Shown: positions 1 to 8,210, numbered from the stretch's first letter. The stretch: 64,000 nt of DNA from UBA2040 sp963977135 (GCA_963977135.1 CAXBNN010000002.1:248001-312000); one strand, 5' to 3'. The notes: a model not told the origin generated them from the letters alone. Translations and numbers: made by a program.

Positions 1-402
1 AGACTAAAAGTAATCTTGGAAACTGGTGAACTTTCCACTTTGGACAATGTCCGCTTAGCAAGTGATATTGCCATTCGCGCTGGAGCTGATTTCATAAAAA
101 CTTCAACAGGAAAAATTTCTCCTGCTGCGACTATGCCTGTAACTTATACGATGTTACAAGCGATTCGCGATCATTTTGTGGAAACTGGAAAAATGGTGGG
201 AATGAAACCAGCTGGAGGAATCTCCAATTCAAAATTAGCCTTGCATTATTTGGTAATGGTAAAAGAAACTTTGGGCGACGAATGGTTGAACAATACGTAC
301 TTCCGATTTGGAGCAAGTAGTTTGGCGAACGACGTACTTATGCAAATTCAAAAAGCAAAAACAGGCATTTATTCATCACCCGATTATTTCTCAATTGATT
401 AA
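1..402 (+). CDS. deoC: Deoxyribose-phosphate aldolase, 3' part (5' end outside window)
   Basis: C-terminal about 133 residues of DeoC, which cleaves 2-deoxyribose-5-phosphate to glyceraldehyde-3-phosphate and acetaldehyde in deoxynucleoside catabolism (cytosolic). The Schiff-base lysine motif DFIKTSTGK and the second conserved lysine motif GMKPAGGI are both present, so the active site looks intact. The reading frame is open to the first base of the window, so the start lies upstream; an apparent TTG start at 16 is only an artefact of truncation. Two bases separate its stop from the next gene, an aldehyde dehydrogenase, which suggests one transcript. Oxidation of the released acetaldehyde by that neighbour is a natural inference. 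Confidence 0.95.
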   Translation, partial: RLKVILETGELSTLDNVRLASDIAIRAGADFIKTSTGKISPAATMPVTYTMLQAIRDHFVETGKMVGMKPAGGISNSKLALHYLVMVKETLGDEWLNNTYFRFGASSLANDVLMQIQKAKTGIYSSPDYFSID

Positions 403-404
403 TC

Positions 405-1859
405 ATGAGTAAAAAAACACAAGAACTTTGGTCTTACGCGCCAGCACCGGAAAGCTCGAAAGTTGTTCAAATCAAAGAAAAATATGATTTGTATATCGAC
501 GGTAAATTTGTAAAACCGAGCTCAGGAAAATATTTCAAAAGCATAAATCCTGCCGACGAATCGGAAATTTGTTCGATTGCTTACGGAAACGAGAAAGATG
601 TTGATTTAGCGGTAAAAGCAGCCCGAAAAGCATATACAAATGTTTGGTCAAAACTTTCGGCTTCAGAACGTGGCAAATACATTTTCCGTATTGCACGTAT
701 GATGCAAGAACGCTCTCGCGAACTAGCTGTTGCTGAGTCGATTGATTCTGGAAAAACGATACGTGAATCACGTGATATTGACATTCCTTTGGCTTGTAAT
801 CACTTCTTTTATTATGCTGGTTGGGCTGATAAATTGGAAGAAGCTTTCCCAGGAAGAAAACCGAAATCATTAGGTGTTGCTGGACAAATCATTCCTTGGA
901 ATTTTCCGTTGCTTATGGCTGCGTGGAAAATTGCTCCTGCCCTAGCGACAGGAAATACAGTTGTTATCAAACCCGCTGAAACAACTTCGCTGACTCTGAT
1001 GATTTTAGCCGACATCATTCACGAAGCTGGATTACCAGCAGGTGTTTTCAATGTCGTTTCTGGTTATGGAGACACAGGTGCGGCGATTGTCAATCATCCT
1101 GACGTGAACAAAATTGCTTTCACAGGTTCAACAGGTGTTGGGAAAATTATTCAGAAAGCTTTGGCTGGGACGGATAAAAAATTGACCTTAGAATTAGGCG
1201 GGAAATCTGCCAATATCATTTTCGACGATGCTCCTCTTGACCAAGCTGTTGAAGGAATCGTAAACGGAATTTTCTTTAATCAAGGACATGTTTGCTGCGC
1301 AGGCTCTCGACTATTCGTGCAAGAAAATGTTGCCGACAAAGTGATAGAGAAATTGAAACACAGAATGTCTTCATTGATTGTTGGCGATCCTTTGGATAAG
1401 AACACTGATATCGGGGCGATAAACTCAAAAGAACAATACGACATCATTCAGAATTACCTGAAAATTGGTAAAAATGAAGGATTGGAAATGTATCAAAGTC
1501 CTTGTAAGTTGCCGAAAAATGGATACTTCATGCCGCCGACTTTGTTTATGGAAGTGGCACAATCGAATATTATTGCTTCGGAAGAGATTTTCGGACCTGT
1601 ATTGGCGATTCAAACTTTCCGAACGATAGACGAAGTAATTCAAAAAGCGAACAACTCACCTTATGGATTGGCAGCTGGTGTTTGGACAGACAAAGGAAGT
1701 CGGATATTTAATGTGTCATCGCAATTGCGCGCCGGGGTTGTTTGGGCAAACACCTACAACAAATTCGATCCTGCATCCCCATTCGGTGGTTACAAAGAAA
1801 GTGGATTCGGTCGCGAAGGCGGTTTGCACGGGTTGATGCCTTATTTAAAATTTGATTAA
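405..1859 (+). CDS. NAD(P)-dependent aldehyde dehydrogenase
   Basis: Full-length ALDH-superfamily enzyme of 484 aa. Visible landmarks are PWNF near residue 164 (active-site Asn), the nucleotide-binding GSTGVGK near 241, the general-base Glu in LELGGK near 263, the catalytic Cys in GHVCCAGSR (C297) and EEIFGPVL before the C-terminal region. It starts 2 bp after deoC and lies 9 bp before a second ALDH-like gene. Acetaldehyde from DeoC is a plausible substrate, but the sequence does not fix substrate or cofactor. The residue before the catalytic pair is His instead of the usual Gln, a minor variant. Family assignment is secure; specificity is inferred from context. Confidence 0.93.
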   Translation: MSKKTQELWSYAPAPESSKVVQIKEKYDLYIDGKFVKPSSGKYFKSINPADESEICSIAYGNEKDVDLAVKAARKAYTNVWSKLSASERGKYIFRIARMMQERSRELAVAESIDSGKTIRESRDIDIPLACNHFFYYAGWADKLEEAFPGRKPKSLGVAGQIIPWNFPLLMAAWKIAPALATGNTVVIKPAETTSLTLMILADIIHEAGLPAGVFNVVSGYGDTGAAIVNHPDVNKIAFTGSTGVGKIIQKALAGTDKKLTLELGGKSANIIFDDAPLDQAVEGIVNGIFFNQGHVCCAGSRLFVQENVADKVIEKLKHRMSSLIVGDPLDKNTDIGAINSKEQYDIIQNYLKIGKNEGLEMYQSPCKLPKNGYFMPPTLFMEVAQSNIIASEEIFGPVLAIQTFRTIDEVIQKANNSPYGLAAGVWTDKGSRIFNVSSQLRAGVVWANTYNKFDPASPFGGYKESGFGREGGLHGLMPYLKFD

Positions 1860-1868
1860 GCAAAAAAC

Positions 1869-2747
1869 ATGGAACGTTTGGAAGTTTTAAAAACATACAA
1901 AATATACATCGGTGGCGCTTTTCCAAGAACAGAATCTGGAAGAACCTACGCCATTCACAACAAAAAAGGTGACTTACTAGCCAACATGTGCCTAAGTTCG
2001 CGTAAAGACGTTCGAAATGCCGTTGTTGCCGCGAGAAAAGCATTTGGTGGATGGAGCGAGAAGACTGCTTTCAACCGTGGTCAAATTTTGTACCGCATCG
2101 CCGAAATGATGGAAGGCCGAAAAGCACAGCTGGTCGAAGAACTAGTTTCTTTAGGTTCTACAAAAGCTGCTGCTGAAAAAGAAGTACTAACATCTATCGA
2201 CCGTTGTATTTATTACGCTGGTTGGTGCGACAAATACCAAGCGATAGTTTCTTCGGTGAATCCGGTTGCTAGCTCGCATTTCAATTTCACCGTTGCTGAA
2301 CCAACTGGAGTTGTTGCGCTGATAGCTGACGAAAAAGCAGGATTACTAGGATTAGTTTCTTTGCTTTTGCCTTTAATTGCTGGCGGAAATACAACTGTCG
2401 TTTTGGCTTCACAATCTTTGGCTTTGCCTTCGATAACTTTGGCGGAAATCATCAATTCATCTGACGTTCCTGGCGGAGTTGTAAACATCTTAACTGGCGA
2501 CTTGAACGAATTAGCAGAAACATTCTCTACGCACATGGACATCAACGCCCTTGCTCTTTCTCGCCCAACGGACTTAAAGAAGAAAATGGCTGAAAATTGC
2601 ACCGTGAACGTAAAACGTTTCTTTTCATTTGATAACAATTGGTCTGACAATTCGGCACAAGGTTTGCACTTTATTTCTGATTTTCAAGAATATAAAACTA
2701 CATGGCATCCGATTGAGAAGATTGGTGGAGCTGGGGGTGGGTATTAA
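1869..2747 (+). CDS. ALDH-like protein lacking the catalytic domain
   Basis: 292-aa protein aligning with the N-terminal NAD-binding half of aldehyde dehydrogenases: an IYIGGAFPRTESGRTY N-terminus, an YYAGWCDKYQ segment, a VAEPTGVVALI strand and AGGNTTVV. Sequence after about residue 220 is unlike ALDH. The GQxC catalytic Cys loop, the LELGGK glutamate and the C-terminal EEIFGP region are all absent, and the conserved PWNF motif is replaced by a degenerate ADEKAG. It therefore cannot be a working dehydrogenase by itself. The tidy stop and 9-bp spacing after the intact ALDH argue for a maintained partner or scaffold rather than decay. The architecture recalls ALDH16, in which a degenerate second ALDH domain follows a catalytic one; here the two would be separate polypeptides (inference). 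Confidence 0.8.
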   Translation: MERLEVLKTYKIYIGGAFPRTESGRTYAIHNKKGDLLANMCLSSRKDVRNAVVAARKAFGGWSEKTAFNRGQILYRIAEMMEGRKAQLVEELVSLGSTKAAAEKEVLTSIDRCIYYAGWCDKYQAIVSSVNPVASSHFNFTVAEPTGVVALIADEKAGLLGLVSLLLPLIAGGNTTVVLASQSLALPSITLAEIINSSDVPGGVVNILTGDLNELAETFSTHMDINALALSRPTDLKKKMAENCTVNVKRFFSFDNNWSDNSAQGLHFISDFQEYKTTWHPIEKIGGAGGGY

Positions 2748-2763
2748 ATTATGATTAAATAAT

Positions 2764-2808
2764 TGGCACGCGGATAACGCAGATCTTGTAAGATTACGCA
2801 CGGATTTT
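2764..2808. repeat. Intergenic GCGGAT/GCACGGATT-type repeat remnant
   Basis: A short segment carrying two related units, GCACGCGGATAACGCAGAT and ATTACGCACGGATT, with a small inverted element between them. Similar CGGAT-rich debris recurs in other gaps in this window. It does not look coding. The rest of 2748-3038 is AT-rich and holds a 7-bp-stem palindrome at about 2923-2938 (GACTAAA...TTTAGTC) and a terminator. Confidence 0.4.
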
Positions 2809-2990
2809 TGATGAATTACACCTAGATAGTATGTTGATTTTTTTAAACTCTAGAAATCAATATGTTAATTCGAAATTTATAGTTTGAAACTTACTCAGAA
2901 ACTAAAATTCGCGAATTCGAAAAGACTAAAAGTTTAGTCCTTAATTTTTTACGAATTGGCCTTATGTGTTCATATGCAAAAAATGAAATT

Positions 2991-3021
2991 AAAAACCCGA
3001 AATCCTAAAATCTCGGTTTTG
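2991..3021 (-). terminator. Rho-independent terminator of the sigma-factor operon
   Basis: Read on the minus strand, an AAAACCGA arm pairs with TCGGGTTTT across an AT-rich loop and is followed by a T-rich run. It lies just beyond the stop of the last gene of the minus-strand operon 4244-3039. Confidence 0.6.
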
Positions 3022-3038
3022 CAATAGTTTGGACTAAA

Positions 3039-3332
3039 TTAATTCCTCAATTCTTCGCAAAGCAATCCCTGATTATGGATAAATACTAGAACTTCTTCCT
3101 CTTTTATTCCGTCCAGAACCTCAATACGCAGCACATTATCAACATCCTGCCTATCCACATTCCAATCCAAAATATGTGGATGTTCATCGAAGAAAGGTTG
3201 GAGCAACTTTATCCGTTTTTTGGAAGAAATATTGGTTCGGTAAATCAACAAATTGTCATCTACCGAAACAGAAATCTCTGTCAGAATATTACTGAATTTC
3301 TTCGCTAACGTTTCCATTGCTGTCGTCTCCAT
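3039..3332 (-). CDS. Small soluble protein with ferredoxin-like (HMA-like) fold pattern
   Basis: A 97-aa protein, or 92 aa if the second Met at 3317 is used. The pattern is beta-alpha-beta-beta-alpha-beta: NLLIYRTNISS, IKLLQPFFDEH, ILDWNVDRQDVDNVLRIEV and EEEVLVFIHNQGLLCEEL. It resembles small heavy-metal-associated-like Bacteroidota proteins, but the metal-binding CxxC is absent. The frame stays open upstream to 3485, but that extension is antisense-like lysine-rich sequence inside the preceding gene, so a start at 3332 or 3317 is preferred. It overlaps the membrane-protein gene by 29-44 bp and is the last gene of an ECF sigma operon, so co-translation is likely. Function unknown. Confidence 0.65.
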   Translation of the reverse strand: METTAMETLAKKFSNILTEISVSVDDNLLIYRTNISSKKRIKLLQPFFDEHPHILDWNVDRQDVDNVLRIEVLDGIKEEEVLVFIHNQGLLCEELRN

Positions 3333-3708
3333 TTTTGCGTTTGATGAAATCTTGGTAAGCTGCATCGCCTTCTTCTTCCCAGAATTTATCGTATAATTTC
3401 CATTTTGAGAAATCATTTTTCTTTTCTTTATCGGAACATTTGCCTTGTTTTCTATGCGAACTTTTGCCTTTTGAGCCTCCGCCACCTCCTACGCCGCAAA
3501 GAATTTTAGCGAGAATAAAAAGTCCAATCCCTTGCCAATAAGAAATCATTGGCAAACCAAATATTTCTGGCATTAAAGCATTCCACAACCACATGATTAC
3601 GAAGCCAAACAGAATGACCAAAGCTGTTATTCCTATAATCCCTAAGATTACCATACCAGCTATCGCCGCCGGATTCTTACCCCTCATTTTGTGTTTAAAA
3701 TAATTCAT
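3289..3708 (-). CDS. Small membrane protein of the ECF sigma operon
   Basis: 139 aa. A short basic N-terminus is followed by a strong transmembrane helix (about 16-43) and a second hydrophobic segment (about 53-72), then a glycine run GVGGGGGSKG and a charged Lys/Asp/Glu-rich tail ending in EEIQ. Its start overlaps the sigma-factor stop by 4 bp (ATGA), so the two are almost certainly translationally coupled. That position, and a membrane anchor with a soluble charged domain, would suit an anti-sigma or sensor role, but no known anti-sigma motif is visible. Product unrecognised; coding status is well supported by the operon structure. Confidence 0.75.
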   Translation of the reverse strand: MNYFKHKMRGKNPAAIAGMVILGIIGITALVILFGFVIMWLWNALMPEIFGLPMISYWQGIGLFILAKILCGVGGGGGSKGKSSHRKQGKCSDKEKKNDFSKWKLYDKFWEEEGDAAYQDFIKRKNGDDSNGNVSEEIQ

Positions 3709-4244
3709 CTTTCTTCTTTTTTAAGTTCTTGTTTCAATTGTTTGTTCAAAATGGAAAGAGCTCTATGCCTTCGTGACATTAAAGTTCCTTCCGGAATTCC
3801 CATTTCTTTCGCTAGTTCTTTGTAATTCCATCCCTCAAAGTCAACAGCAATTATAATTTGTTTATAATGCGGTTTGAGTCGGGCGATGTTGCGGATCAAT
3901 TCTTCCTTCATTTCTTCAGAATAGGAATTGTCTGCTTTGCCATAAAACATCTCCATGAATTCAACTAAACGAACTTCACTTTCATCATCGAAGTTGGAAT
4001 TTGGCTTTTTTGTCCGCATTGCATCTATGATTCTGTTTCGTATCGCACTGTATACAAATCCTGCTACATTGTTTATTGGGGAAGAGTTTTCGCGCGAAAA
4101 GAGTTTCAAGGCCACGTCTTGAATGATATCTTCTGCATCCTTATCGGCGCTGTTGTCGATTTTCGAGTAAACATACGACCTCATCCGACCATATTCGTTC
4201 TCAAAAAATACGTTAAGCTTTGCTTTGTTCTCCGTATCCGACAT
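3705..4244 (-). CDS. ECF-type RNA polymerase sigma factor
   Basis: 179-aa sigma-70 family protein. Region 2 is visible around residues 10-75 (AEDIIQDVALKLF, then VYSAIRNRIIDAMRTKK). Region 4 with its helix-turn-helix lies around 115-170 (LKPHYKQIIIAVDFEGWNYK, KEMGIPEGTLMSRRHRAL). No region 1 or 3 is present, as in ECF factors. It is first in a three-gene minus-strand operon with a 4-bp overlap to a membrane protein. A perfect Bacteroidota -7 box (TACATTTG) sits at 4249-4256, only 4 bp from the ATG, so the transcript may be nearly leaderless or a downstream start may be used. Family certain, regulon unknown. Confidence 0.93.
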   Translation of the reverse strand: MSDTENKAKLNVFFENEYGRMRSYVYSKIDNSADKDAEDIIQDVALKLFSRENSSPINNVAGFVYSAIRNRIIDAMRTKKPNSNFDDESEVRLVEFMEMFYGKADNSYSEEMKEELIRNIARLKPHYKQIIIAVDFEGWNYKELAKEMGIPEGTLMSRRHRALSILNKQLKQELKKEER

Positions 4245-4248
4245 CTTT

Positions 4249-4256
4249 CAAATGTA
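4249..4256 (-). promoter_or_regulatory. -7 element of the sigma operon promoter
   Basis: Minus-strand TACATTTG matches the Bacteroidota TAnnTTTG -7 box exactly. It ends 4 bp before the sigma-factor ATG. The -33 element is weak, which would suit an autoregulated or ECF-dependent promoter. Confidence 0.5.
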
Positions 4257-4354
4257 CATTAACTGCTTCACATTTATAAAGACGAAGGTTTTTGAATCTA
4301 TTGCATTTTTTTTGAATTGCGGATTGCGGATAAGAAAAAAAAACTTTTCGGTTA

Positions 4355-5992
4355 TTATTTAACCACAGAAAAAGCTTCAACTTTTCCGTTTACTCGAAAC
4401 AAATAATTTCCGTTTTGTAATTGGTCTAGTTTTATAGTTTGGCTCGTAGAGGTAATTTTCCCTGAGATTAAGGTTTGACCTAAGTGATTGGTTATAGAAT
4501 ATTCGTACCCCAAATCTTTCACACTACTTTGAATCGTCAATTGATCGGTACATGGATTTGGATAGATCAGAGTGTTTTCAATCGTATTGTTTTCAAGTAA
4601 ACTAAGGGACAAAACACATGTTGCCGAAAGGGAATTGTTGTCTTCGATAATAGTGCCTACTGTGAGAGCTTGCCCACTAAATCCGCTGAAATTTGTAGGG
4701 TAAAACACACTTCTAAAACATAAATTTTGAGCCGGAATTGAACCTTGATTTAATATACCTGAATTTGAAACTGGATTTGTGTATTGCCAGACTTTTTGAC
4801 CAGCTGAATTAACTTCCGTGAAAACTCCAGCTGGTCCATCGCAAATCAATACGTTTCCGTTTCCCAACTGCTGTGCACCTGAAATATTTTGGGCATAAAA
4901 TGAATTTGGGTTTCCATTGTTGTAATTCCAAGAAGTGTTTTGTGGCAAATAAGGCAAAGTTGCTGTATAATTGAAACCGTTTACTGGAGGATTAATAATT
5001 TCAACTGTCGAATAATTTCCACCTGTTCGCCCCGTTCCATTGTTAAAAATCATGATTTGATTCTCGAAAGGAAAATTGCTTTCTATCCAATTTGCATCGT
5101 GTTGCGCAAATAGTTTTTGATCGCTTACTGTTCCATTTGCGTATGCTCGAGGATTACCCCATCTGTAGATTATATCTCCTCCTTTGCCTGAATTCCCGCC
5201 AGTATGACCAGCGGCTTCCGCACTTGAAACGCTATGATCGATAACCCAAACTTCAGAAAAAGAATGTGAACTTACAAGAATTTGATCCAGTGCAGCATTA
5301 TAATCGATGGAATTTAAATGTATCCAATCTTCGTTTGTCGCACTTGCCTGAAAGTTAATGTTCAGCAATTGAGGATTCGCAGCAATAGTGCTGTAATTGG
5401 GTTTCGAATTATCAAAATCTTGCACCATATGATCCCAAAGTTTCCATTCCCAAACAATAGTTCCTGTCGTTGCTCCTGTAGGTTGAATTTCTATGATTTT
5501 TTCGCTCAAAACTCTTGTAGTTGTTAAAGCTGGATTTCTGCCTTCGGCTATCGCTTCTGCAGAAGTTTTAGATTCCCAAACAATGGCCAAAACATTCCCA
5601 TTTGGCAAAGCTTTCACATCATGATGTTGACATTCCAATGAGTTTGAAATAGTATAAGACCATGTTAAGCTACCATTCCAATCTATTTTCTCAATAACAC
5701 CTCCACTCCCGCCAGCTGTAAAACTTGTGCTGTTCGTATTTCCGGTTCTCAGCAAGGCTCCATCGGGAAGTAAGTAACAAGATAAAGCAGGTTTGTAGTT
5801 GGTTGTCCAAGAATTTACCTCTTTCCCACATTTATCTATCAAATAGGTCGTGGTACTTCTCATCGGAGCAAAAAGGACATAACCGTCATCCAAAGTACCA
5901 GCGTCATGTTGTAATAATCCAACAGTGTTTTGAGCCTGGAAACCAGATAGGACTACAACTGAAAAAAAAGTGCTGAATAATTTTGAAGACAT
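4355..5992 (-). CDS. Secreted arylsulfotransferase-like protein with T9SS sorting domain
   Basis: 545 aa. A signal peptide (about 1-20, ending GFQAQ) is followed by a repetitive Trp/Gly-rich propeller-like domain. Motifs typical of arylsulfotransferase (ASST-like) proteins include DDGYVLFAP, CYLLPDGALLRTGN, HHDVKALPNGNVLAIVWE and DWIHLNSIDYN. A type A T9SS sorting domain occupies about the last 70 residues (YPNPCTDQLTI ... NGNYLFRV). It is expected at the cell surface or in the medium, moving sulfate between phenolic compounds if active; catalytic histidines cannot be assigned by eye. It stands alone on the minus strand. Confidence 0.8.
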   Translation of the reverse strand: MSSKLFSTFFSVVVLSGFQAQNTVGLLQHDAGTLDDGYVLFAPMRSTTTYLIDKCGKEVNSWTTNYKPALSCYLLPDGALLRTGNTNSTSFTAGGSGGVIEKIDWNGSLTWSYTISNSLECQHHDVKALPNGNVLAIVWESKTSAEAIAEGRNPALTTTRVLSEKIIEIQPTGATTGTIVWEWKLWDHMVQDFDNSKPNYSTIAANPQLLNINFQASATNEDWIHLNSIDYNAALDQILVSSHSFSEVWVIDHSVSSAEAAGHTGGNSGKGGDIIYRWGNPRAYANGTVSDQKLFAQHDANWIESNFPFENQIMIFNNGTGRTGGNYSTVEIINPPVNGFNYTATLPYLPQNTSWNYNNGNPNSFYAQNISGAQQLGNGNVLICDGPAGVFTEVNSAGQKVWQYTNPVSNSGILNQGSIPAQNLCFRSVFYPTNFSGFSGQALTVGTIIEDNNSLSATCVLSLSLLENNTIENTLIYPNPCTDQLTIQSSVKDLGYEYSITNHLGQTLISGKITSTSQTIKLDQLQNGNYLFRVNGKVEAFSVVK

Positions 5993-6200
5993 AAATTTGA
6001 ATTTTTGAAAAGCTAAAGCTAACTAATACTTTAGACTATTTTTATAACGGAATCCTTCGGTTTGGGAATTGGTGCGTCAACTGAAAATAATCTAAGATTT
6101 CGTTTTTTAACCCAAGAAGAGCAAGTGGAAAACATGAATTTCGTAAGATTAAAATGGAATTTTTATATAGTTGAATTAATGAAACGATATTTGTAACGCC

Positions 6201-6224
6201 TACTGAGCTCAGTCGAGAACTTCG
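6201..6224. repeat. Dispersed CTTCGACT..CTCAGT-type repeat copy
   Basis: On the minus strand this reads CGAAGTTCTCGACTGAGCTC followed by AGTA. It is related to the CTTCGACTCCGCT units at 19219-19246 and 24988-25017. It lies 12 bp downstream of the TfoX-like gene stop. Looks like a small non-coding dispersed repeat. Confidence 0.45.
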
Positions 6225-6236
6225 TTTCCTTTGAAA

Positions 6237-6581
6237 TTATTTCTTTTTCTTAGAAGCCTTCGCTTTCGGATTAAACTCCAAACACTTACCTATCCAAAAA
6301 TCTAAATCAGATTCCATGTCAATTCCTTCTATAGAAACGAGCAAAAAACCTTTCATCGGGGTGTTTTTCATTATCATTTGTTCAACATGATCTCTTTTTA
6401 ACAAGGTTTCTTCTTCGTCAGGGTCGATGCGAACCATTAGGCCATCACGAAAAGGACCGAAACACATTTTGTCATCTACCATAAATGTAACTCCACCGAA
6501 CATTCTTTTCTCAGACCAAACGGCACCATGAGATTTCAAAGCGTTTTGAAGTCGCTCAATTAAGTATGGATCTGCTGCCAT
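6237..6581 (-). CDS. TfoX/Sxy N-terminal-domain protein
   Basis: 114-aa protein matching the TfoX N-terminal domain: YLIERLQNALKSHG, then EKRMFGGVTFMVDDKMCFGP, then LMVRIDPDEEETLL and a lysine-rich C-terminus KAKASKKKK. The C-terminal TfoX domain of gamma-proteobacterial competence regulators is absent, as is usual in Bacteroidota, so a competence role should not be assumed. The start at 6581 (MAADPYL) is preferred. The frame stays open to 6653, but that part is low-complexity Ser/Asn sequence encoded by an inverted repeat. Confidence 0.8.
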   Translation of the reverse strand: MAADPYLIERLQNALKSHGAVWSEKRMFGGVTFMVDDKMCFGPFRDGLMVRIDPDEEETLLKRDHVEQMIMKNTPMKGFLLVSIEGIDMESDLDFWIGKCLEFNPKAKASKKKK

Positions 6582-6596
6582 ATTTTTTGAATTTCT

Positions 6597-6681
6597 GAAT
6601 GATGAGTTTCTGAGGTATGAACTTTTGAGTGATGAATTCTCGGATTCGTGCATCGCTCAGTAATTCAGGAACTCATCATTC
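6597..6681. repeat. Imperfect 16-bp inverted repeat upstream of the TfoX-like gene
   Basis: GAATGATGAGTTTCTG at 6597-6612 is matched by its reverse complement at 6666-6681 with one mismatch; 53 bp lie between the arms. The inner part contains further GATGA/TGAGT echoes. It resembles the inverted repeats at 23419-23453 and 25802-25848 in style, though not in exact sequence. Confidence 0.6.
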
Positions 6682-6811
6682 AAAACTTATTTTGAGGTAA
6701 ACAACCCAATAATCTTGCTCCAAATAAATTTTAATCCTTTCATGTTTCCTTTTTTATCGTTGATAATAAATATTTTAGCATTTAAAAGGTAAGAAAAGTT
6801 TATAAAATGGT

Positions 6812-7291
6812 TCATGTAAGTTGACCTACAAACTTCTCAGGTTCATCTGGAGTTAAAATGAATTTATCTGATTTAGTGGTTACTAAAACTACCTTGTCCA
6901 TTCGAGTTGCGTACCAAGTCATTCTACCAAGTTTAGAATTCCAGAATTTACCGAAATAACCAAATAGCCCACCGACTCCAAAAGTTCGAATAGATAATCG
7001 AATTAGTTTTTTGTCAATTTGCTCCACACTTAATATTTCGCTTTTGGCTATTTCAATATTTTTTACAAGACGATGAACGGTTATTTTACCACTTTCAACT
7101 GAATATGTGATCGGTCGATAAGCAAATGCCAAAAAATAAATAATCAAAACTAACACGGTTGTGTATATAGGAAGTGCCTTTCCAGCATCTTTAATAAATG
7201 CATATTGACCACCTATAATGATGATGAAAAGTATGGTTATAACTATTGTAATAATTTTTGCTGTGGTGCCTAGCGAAGTTTTGAATCTCAT
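6812..7291 (-). CDS. PH-like domain membrane protein
   Basis: 159 aa. Two transmembrane helices (about 11-31 and 40-58) are followed by a beta-rich domain. The pattern RPITYSVESGKITVHRL, IEIAKSEILSVEQID, GLFGYFGKFWNSKLG and VVLVTTKSDKFILTPDEPEK is characteristic of bacterial PH (bPH2/YdbT-like) domain proteins. Inner membrane, function unknown. It stands alone between the TfoX-like gene and a divergent barrel gene. Family call by pattern, moderate certainty. Confidence 0.7.
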   Translation of the reverse strand: MRFKTSLGTTAKIITIVITILFIIIIGGQYAFIKDAGKALPIYTTVLVLIIYFLAFAYRPITYSVESGKITVHRLVKNIEIAKSEILSVEQIDKKLIRLSIRTFGVGGLFGYFGKFWNSKLGRMTWYATRMDKVVLVTTKSDKFILTPDEPEKFVGQLT

Positions 7292-7445
7292 ATAATTCTT
7301 ATGCGTTTTGCGTTAATATCCTAATTTCACTCTAAGATACGCAAAATAGATTTCATTTTTTTGAATGAATAATATGTTTGGTAGCACCATCCGATTTTCT
7401 TTTCTGCGATATCCGCAACAAACTTTTTTCATCCTACGGCATTCG

Positions 7446-7478
7446 ATTGAAGAACTTAAGCCTACCACCCTACATTTG
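7446..7478 (+). promoter_or_regulatory. Promoter of the barrel gene at 7502
   Basis: ATTG at 7446-7449, a 21-bp spacer and a perfect TACATTTG at 7471-7478. The predicted start site leaves a leader of about 17-20 nt before the ATG at 7502. Confidence 0.65.
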
Positions 7479-7501
7479 ACTTAACTAAAAATCAAACAAT
7501 T

Positions 7502-8161
7502 ATGAAAACTTTTACAAAAATTATCATCGCAAGTTCAATTGGACTTTTAAGCTTCCAAGGTGAAGCACAAACCATCGCAATTAAAGGTGGAGTTAATTTC
7601 TCGAAAATCGCAAATGACGATGTATTTGGAGGAGCCGAGAGTGGATTTACAACTTCGTTCAACCCTGGCTTTCATGTCGGAGCAACTGTCGATCTGCCAA
7701 TTACTAAAATGTTTAGTGTCGAAACTGGATTGTTTGCTACTACGTCGGGTCTTAAATACAAAGCAAGTTTTCAGGATTTTGGATTTGTGTATGATTACAG
7801 AGTTGCTTTCAATCTTTTAAACGCAGAAATTCCAGTAATTTTCAAATCCACTTTTGAAGTCGGAGAAAATTTCAATATTTACGTGGGTGCAGGTGGATAC
7901 GGTGCGTTCAGTCTTTTTGGCACTGTAAAGAGCAGAATAAATATAATGGGACAAGTTGAATCAGATTCTGAAGTCATTGATTTTAATGACTTGGAAGATG
8001 ACCGTTTTGATGCAGGTCTTCGTTTTGATGCAGGAATTGAAGTGAAAGGATTTATTGTTGGTGCTAGTTACAATTTCGGGTTAGCTCCAACGATATTTGA
8101 AGGTCAAAATCGAATTATAAAAGTGTCTTTGGGTTACCGATTTGGCTGGAATAAAGCTTAA
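7502..8161 (+). CDS. PorT-like outer-membrane beta-barrel protein
   Basis: 219 aa. A signal peptide (about 1-22, ending GEAQ) is followed by IKGGVNFSKIA, the typical first strand of the Bacteroidota 8-stranded PorT/OMP_b-brl_2 barrel. Repeated amphipathic strands follow (PGFHVGATVDLPI, FSVETGLFATTSGLKY, FNIYVGAGGYGAF, DAGLRFDAGIEVKGF, IKVSLGYRFGW), ending in an aromatic-rich last strand. Outer-membrane location is expected; cargo or role unknown. Transcribed alone from its own promoter and ended by a good terminator. Confidence 0.85.
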   Translation: MKTFTKIIIASSIGLLSFQGEAQTIAIKGGVNFSKIANDDVFGGAESGFTTSFNPGFHVGATVDLPITKMFSVETGLFATTSGLKYKASFQDFGFVYDYRVAFNLLNAEIPVIFKSTFEVGENFNIYVGAGGYGAFSLFGTVKSRINIMGQVESDSEVIDFNDLEDDRFDAGLRFDAGIEVKGFIVGASYNFGLAPTIFEGQNRIIKVSLGYRFGWNKA

Positions 8162-8179
8162 TTTTTGACTATCGTAGAG

Positions 8180-8210
8180 AAAGCCTTTCCATTTTGGAGG
8201 GGCTTTTTTT
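8180..8210 (+). terminator. Rho-independent terminator after the barrel gene
   Basis: AAAGCCTTTCC pairs with GGAGGGGCTTT around an ATTTT loop, using two G-T pairs, and a run of seven to eight T follows. It reaches the stop codon of the convergent radical SAM gene at 8209. Confidence 0.85.

Noticed and set aside
3333..3485. N-terminal extension of the small protein at 3039
   Set aside because: It is the antisense-like out-of-frame reading of the overlapping membrane protein; internal Met codons at 3332/3317 fit the operon overlap.
6237..6581. TfoX-like protein as competence master regulator
   Set aside because: Only the N-terminal domain is present and no competence genes lie nearby.
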